From positions 186,001 to 250,000 of the forward strand of contig JAKUHH010000072.1 in assembly GCA_022701365.1 (NCBI GenBank): DNA of 64,000 nt, given 5' to 3'. The stretch is from Mycocentrospora acerina (Eukaryota; Ascomycota; Dothideomycetes; Pleosporales). The translations under genes and the position numbers were made by a program. This document shows, piece after piece, positions 59,229-64,000 of this stretch (positions are counted from its first letter, which is position 1; each line of letters begins with the position of its first letter). The notes under the pieces were generated by a model that searched no databases, was not told the DNA's origin, and was given only the letters and a program-made list of their open reading frames with translations.

Positions 59229-60022
59229 TTACATTGTGCGCCAAAAGTAGTTTGTGTAAAAGTGGCGGGAGAATTTCGGATCAATGTTTACGACGTGGAC
59301 GTCGCCCTTTGCAGCGTTGCGAATGACGGCCTTGTTGTAGGAGCCCGTCTTGGGGTCGGCCTCGACGTCGATGCCGAGGGTGCGGTAGAGTTTGAGTTTG
59401 AGGCTGTGTACGAGCGAGTTAGTATTTGTTTTTTTTGGACATGGTTGTCGCTGCTGTTATCACTACTGTAATGACCACTGTCTCTAGCGAGTGAGTGCAA
59501 CAGATGAAAGAGAAGAAGAAGAAAAAACGTACACTGTGGCATCTTCGCCCTCGACCCTTTCCCTCCCCCCTTCCACCCCCTCGCCTTCCAGCTCGCCTGC
59601 TACGTTCCCTAACCGCCCCAGCTCCTGGGCCAGTCTCTCGCCCTCAATGTCCAGGTCGCTCGCCTGCTTGGCAATCTTGAACTTTTCCGTGTCGAGGCGC
59701 AGAATCTCGGCGGCGTGGGTGGTTGGGTTGTGCTGGGAGAGCGTGTGCGAGTGGTTTGCAGAGAGGGTCTGGTGGGTGCGTTGGATGGATTGGAGGGTGG
59801 ATTTCAGCGAGGTGAGGTGCTGGGTGCGGAAGGTGCTGAGGGTGGAGAGCGAGTCGGATATGCGCGAGAGGGAGGCTGTGTCATTGGCGATTTTGAAGTG
59901 CGAGGTGCATTGGGCGATTAGCTGGGGGGGCAGGATGTTAGTTTGTGGGTGTTGGGTGAGGGGAGAGAGGGGAGGGGGGAGAGAAGAGGGCGTACGGCAG
60001 CGGGGTCTTCGTCGAGAAGCAT
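59229..60022 (-). CDS. kinetochore protein Spc24
   Basis: Three exons (60022-59996, 59921-59533, 59403-59229) give 196 aa, the family's usual size. A nine-codon first exon (MLLDEDPAA) joins to LIAQCTSHFKIANDTASLSR. A long predicted coiled coil runs to about residue 140 (HAAEILRLDTEKFKIAKQAS). A small C-terminal globular domain follows: LKLKLYRTLGIDVEAD, then KGDVHVVNIDPKFSRHFYTN and a terminal YFWRTM. This is the Spc24 signature. Spc24 pairs with Spc25 in the Ndc80 complex and links microtubules to the inner kinetochore. The coiled-coil C-terminus is Glu/Gly-rich just before the second intron (129 bp). It shares a bidirectional promoter with FIS1. Confidence 0.92.
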
Positions 60023-60441
60023 CTTGGCGGGTGGGGTGGTTATGAGGAGTGTTGTTGATGCAGAGTCGCGTTGAGTGAGGGGAGTGTGCAGTGTGCGCGG
60101 CGTGTCACGTTTGGTAACGAAGGCGTGTCGTCGCGCTGGAGTGTCGCGGCGGCGTGTTTGTTGTTTGGTGGTCTGTGCACGGACGGGCAGGGCAGACATG
60201 GCAACGCCGGTGGTGGCAGGCAGGATCCTGCGCCACAGCAGCCCGGTGCTGCGCCACAGCAGCCCGGCTTGGCTGCAGCGCAAAGCCACGGGGGGCGGGC
60301 GTACGTCACTGGCGGTTTTCACAAGACGGCTCTGGGTCTGGCTGGAGAATCCACAACACCTGCACATCACCCGATCCCGCCCGCCCGCCACCTGCACGCC
60401 CTTTTTGTTTTTGTGCGCAGACGACCGCCCGTGAAGCCGCC
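60023..60441. promoter_or_regulatory. 419-bp bidirectional promoter, SPC24 / FIS1
   Basis: The start codons of Spc24 (minus) and Fis1 (plus) face away from this interval, which must contain both promoters. It includes a 21-bp direct repeat at 60230-60269. Long frames here on both strands are shadows with no domains. Confidence 0.7.
60230..60269. repeat. 21-bp direct repeat in the SPC24/FIS1 promoter
   Basis: CTGCGCCACAGCAGCCCGG occurs at 60230-60248 and again at 60251-60269, separated by TG. The two 19-bp copies are identical. Confidence 0.93.
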
Positions 60442-61010
60442 ATGTCGCCGTCCCTGCCATGTACGCGCAGCTTTTCGCACTGAGGGGTCGCCGGACGAAG
60501 CTAACGTGCCGCAGACGCCGCAGACGTCGAGTCGCCGCTGAAGGAGGATGAGCTCCAGGTGCTGCGCGCGCAGTACGAGAAGGAGGGCGAATACGTCGGC
60601 CTGCAGACAAAGTTCAACTACGCTTGGGTCAGTTGTGCTTGCTACCCCTCCTTTGCGCCTCGCCCTAACCCGCCGCACAGGGCCTCATCAAGTCGCTCTC
60701 GCGCCAGGACCAGCAGGAAGGCGTGCGTCTGCTGTCGGACATTTTCCGCTCCTCGCGCGAGCGCCGCCGCGAATGCCTCTACTACCTCGCACTGGGCAAC
60801 TACAAGCTCGGCAACTATGCCGAGGCACGGAGATACAACGAGCTGCTGCTGGAGCTGGAGCCGGCAAATCTGCAGGCGGGGAGCCTGAAGGGGCTTATCG
60901 ACGAGAAGGTGGCAAAGGACGGCCTGGTGGGCGCGGCGATTGTGGGAGGCATTGCGGTTGCGGCCGGGCTGGTGGGGACGCTTTTGTTGAAGGGGAGCAG
61001 GAGGAGATGA
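60442..61010 (+). CDS. mitochondrial fission protein Fis1
   Basis: Three exons (60442-60460, 60515-60627, 60681-61010) give 153 aa, the usual Fis1 length. A 19-nt first exon encodes MSPSLP plus one base and joins to give YAADVESPLKEDELQVLR. The TPR-like bundle is clear: YVGLQTKFNYAWGLIKS, LLSDIFRSSRERRRECLYYL, ALGNYKLGNYAEARRYNELL. The C-terminal tail anchor (LVGAAIVGGIAVAAGLVGTL then LLKGSRRR) has the short span and basic end that target it to the outer mitochondrial membrane. Fis1 recruits the dynamin-like fission machinery to mitochondria and peroxisomes. The second donor is GTCAGT; the frame continues cleanly as NYAW/GLIKS. Confidence 0.96.
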
Positions 61011-61771
61011 GGGCGGAGCCGACTGGACGGGATATGAGCAGGCGTTTGTGGGCTGTATACCTTGAGCTGAGATTGAGACGTCGCCGAGCGGTGGTGGTAT
61101 TTCCTATGTGTGGCTTACGATGACGCTGTATATGAAAGACGACATTTTCTGGGACTTGAATGACTTGATGCAAGCACTTGAATGATCTGATGCAAGTACT
61201 TGGAACAACTAGACAGAAGCACGGGGAACAGCAACCCAGACAGAAGCATGAGCAAGGCCCAGACACCAGGACGTGCAAAGCAATCAAGGCCCAACTACCA
61301 CGTATCGACCTCTGCCTGGGCCAACAACCACGACGTGCCTGTTCAGTTGCCAGCACACGGGACGAGTCGCGTGGACCCTGCCTTGCCTACTTTGTCCACC
61401 TCGGACCCGCCAACGCCAACGCCCACGCCAACGCCAACGCCAACCGTCTTCCCGGAACAACGTCACCGACCTGACAGCTCTCGCAGCGCCCACATCACAT
61501 CACATCGCATCACATCTTGCCGCCAGCCTCGCCGCAGCCTCTCTTTTCCCTCCACGGCCCTTGTTTCCCGCTTCCTGCCTCCCGCTTCCTGCTTCCTGCT
61601 TCCTGCCTCCCGCTTGCTCCCCTCCTGCACAATCTCCCCGCCTGCATCCCAATCGCTTGCATCTGCCCGCATCCACCCCCACCGCCTGCCGCAGCCCGCC
61701 CACCTCTACACAGAACCCCCCGGTGTCTTGCACCTTTGACACCCCCCAAGCACACACATACTCGCACAACC
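61011..61771. other. 761-bp intergenic region
   Basis: No supported gene. It contains an ACGCCA hexamer repeat near 61405-61443, a CATCACATCG-type repeat near 61490-61515 and a pyrimidine-rich CTTCCTGC repeat near 61569-61620. The last part is probably the promoter of the E3-ligase gene. Long frames crossing it (61200-62010) are chance. Confidence 0.65.
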
Positions 61772-63276
61772 ATGTCGGCCAACCAGACGAGGCCCGGCCA
61801 CCGCGACATGATGTTTTGCCACGAGTGCGCCGACGAGTGGTATCGCGACCAGCACGGCCTGACGTGTCCAGAGTGCGGCTCAGACTTTACAGAAATCGTG
61901 AGTGGACGCTGCAGACTGCCACTTTGAGCCTGGCCAGACAGGCGATGCGACTTGAATGGCACAAAAGCATGCATCACACTGCTAATATGCCCCAGATCGA
62001 AGAAGACCACGACCCCCGCGATGCAGCGAGATACGACGATGCCGCAGGCGACGACAACGACTCCATGCCCGACCTCGAGACCGCCCCGCTACACCAGCAC
62101 CCAGCCCACACCCTCAACCACAACCCATGGGAGAGCGACGACCCAGACGAGGCAGACATTAGCAACTTCCGCTTCTCGCAGACTGCGCCCGGCAGATTCA
62201 ATGTTCAAGCTACGCTCACACGCTCCGTCTCGCCACAGCAGATGATTACAGGAACAGCGCCTGGTCCCATAGGCGGCTTCATGCAGATGCTGACCAATCT
62301 GGCGCGAGTCTCGGGTCAACCACCAGGCCAGCCTCGAGGTCAAGGCCAGGGCCAGGGCCTGTTTTCCGGCCAGACTGACGGCCAGAGCCACTCAGCGTAC
62401 GACGAGGCGCGATCGGAGAGCGAGCGGGGGCAGTCTCTACCTCAGACAGGACGATTCACATATCACGGCGGCGCGCGACTGTACCCCCGCGACGCCAACA
62501 ACCCCGAGCCACGGATAGAGCCGGTGGATGATATTTCAAAGTGAGTCGGAAGATACGGCATCTGCAGGAGAAAGCATGCTAATACGTGCAACAGCGTCAT
62601 GGCTGGTTTCTTTGCTGCATTTGGTGCGCCACCTGGAAGTCTAAACGACCATGTCCAAGGCGGCGCCAGAGGCACGCCGCGCGGACACGACCACGACCAC
62701 GAAGCACACACCGTCACAAACCCACTACTGCAGATGCTCTCTAGCGTAGGGCTGATACCCGGGGGCGGCCAGATGGGCGACTTTGTTTACTCGCAGGAGG
62801 GCCTCGACCGCATCGTCTCTCAACTAATGGAACAAACCGCTACAAGCAACGCTCCCGGCCCGGCCCCACAAAACGAGATCGACTCGCTTCCCCGCAAGCG
62901 CGTCACAGATGAAATGCTGGGTGATGAACATCGTGCCGAATGCAGCATCTGCATGGACGAAGTCGAGGTTGGCGGCGAGGTGACTGTGCTGCCCTGCAAG
63001 CATTGGTTCCATCACCAGTGCGTGTCGGCGTGGTTGAACGAGCACGACACATGTCCACACTGCCGAAAGAGTATCTCAAAGCACGAAGAGGGCGAGCCCA
63101 ACAGCAACACCAACAATAACAACACCAACTCCACCTCATCGTCGAGCGCGCAGCCATCAGAATCGCAGTCACGGCAGATGCCTGGCGCCTTTGACGCAGC
63201 CGACGCCACCTCGGCATCTCAAGGGAGTGGCGTGGGCGACCGGGCGCGCGGGGGTTGGTTTGGTCCTACATCATGA
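61772..63276 (+). CDS. RING-H2 E3 ubiquitin ligase with N-terminal zinc ribbon (RNF126/RNF115-like)
   Basis: Three exons (61772-61897, 61996-62540, 62595-63276) give 450 aa. The N-terminus has a zinc ribbon, C16-X2-C19 and C32-X2-C35 (FCHECADEWY, TCPECGSDF), as in RNF126/BCA2 and plant BRIZ/RING-zinc-ribbon ligases, where it binds ubiquitin. A disordered Gly/Gln/Pro-rich middle follows. A RING-H2 begins at about residue 340: ECSICMDEVEVGGEVTVLPC, KHWFHHQCVSAWLNEHDTCP, HC; all eight ligands are present (C3H2C3). The Ser/Asn-rich tail is disordered. Expected to act in cytosolic or endosomal ubiquitination. Joins are phase 0 (TEI/IEED) and phase 2 (DISN/VMAG). Confidence 0.93.
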
Positions 63277-64000
63277 ATGACGACTCAGTGTTGTAAGATG
63301 CAAGCTAACTCGTCCATGTTTTTCCCACACAAATAGGACGCCATCGGTTCCGAGAGAGCAGAGAGAGGCTGCGAGAAGCAAGACGGGTTCGTCGATCACT
63401 TTCCAGCGCGCTTACCGATGCGTCGCCAGAGTTTGTCGTGGTTGGCATGGGTAATGGGAGGGCGCTGGTGTTGCGTCCCCAGCAAAGGTACAGACGACGG
63501 GATGAGGTAGTTGCGCGTCGTCGACAGTCTGAGCTCTGAGAATGGATGGATAGACGGTGGGGATCTCCCTATGTTCCTTGTGCTTTTATTTTCCTTTCCA
63601 GGCTGTGTAATACGTATATATATCTCTCTCTCTTGATAGAGGGGCAGGAGAGGGATTTTTTTTGAGAGGAGTTGAGGGGAGACCAGGCAAGCTTCTTGTA
63701 TTGTTTCCACCTAGGTAATCTTGCCGAAAGCATTTGGAATGGCGTTATTTTCTCTTTCCTTTTTCTGTTTTTTTTTATACTCCTACTTGGTTTTGTGAGG
63801 AGTGCTGGACTTATCCTACCTACCTACCTACTTTACTCACTTATGTAGTGAGCGAGCATATATATATAGTCTTTTATTTTATTTTTCAATTTTAACCCCC
63901 TTTTCTTCCTCTTTCTCTTCTCTTCTCTTTTCTCCATATAAACTCGGTATTCCATATCATATCACATCAAACCATACCATATCATACCGTGAATAACGTT
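63277..64000. other. right-end intergenic region
   Basis: No supported gene. It contains the 3' flank of the E3-ligase gene, a short CTAC repeat near 63815-63832 and T/CT-rich tracts to the end of the window. A 104-aa frame on the minus strand has no motif. Confidence 0.6.

Noticed and set aside
61200..62010. Overlapping frames of 136-179 aa on both strands before and across the E3-ligase start
   Set aside because: They run through simple repeats and intron sequence; the real start is the ATG at 61772 giving the zinc ribbon.
1..64000. tRNA, rRNA, CRISPR arrays, intact transposons
   Set aside because: I scanned by eye for tRNA B-box-like motifs, repeated spacers and transposase or reverse-transcriptase motifs and saw none convincing; a covariance-model search would be decisive.

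Overview
This is nuclear DNA of a filamentous ascomycete. Genes are broken by many short introns of about 47-80 bp with GTANGT donors, CTAAC/CTGAC branch sites and YAG acceptors. The protein set is fungal (Zn2Cys6 regulator, Fyv7, Spc24, Dug3, Tvp38). Fis1 and the other housekeeping proteins read like those of Dothideomycetes, probably Pleosporales; that placement rests on remembered family resemblance, not a search. I model 21 protein-coding genes with about 56 introns. I recognise no rRNA, tRNA, CRISPR array or intact transposon.

Layout. 0.5-21.4 kb is mostly housekeeping: a disordered conserved fungal protein; a multi-KH RNA-binding protein; a rhodanese facing the ribosome-biogenesis factor Fyv7; an Atos-family protein, whose 3' end carries an assembly-type duplication around a single N; a PRISE-like reductase; the TPR protein TTC27/Emw1; and a glycine-zipper protein with a Q/Y-rich head. 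22-50 kb is more accessory and transport-rich: a Zn2Cys6 transcription factor divergent from a full-length ABC-B transporter; a single-pass membrane protein; Dug3; a 3 kb gene-free stretch; an amino-acid permease; a small membrane protein; an LtrA-family membrane protein; a RING+YEATS protein; a DAL5-type MFS transporter; and a Tvp38-like VTT protein. After a 3.7 kb gene-free stretch, 53.7-63.3 kb is housekeeping again: a large GYF-domain protein, Spc24 and Fis1 sharing a 419 bp bidirectional promoter, and an RNF126-like E3 ligase.

Working together. The clearest unit is the regulator/ABC-transporter pair at 22.1-29.8 kb. Its 467 bp shared promoter holds two abutting copies of CGGACTCCG, the kind of CGG/CCG half-site pair Zn2Cys6 proteins bind, so a self-contained drug- or toxin-export module is a reasonable inference. 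No polyketide synthase, NRPS, terpene cyclase or P450 is present, so this is not a metabolite cluster within the window.

Most unusual points: the RING+YEATS combination; a 14-nt microexon in the regulator; three introns that only work with GC-AG splice sites; and the N-flanking duplication that breaks the Atos reading frame. I found no convincing wholly new system. All exon joins were worked out by hand from reading frame, splice consensus and family resemblance, without transcripts.
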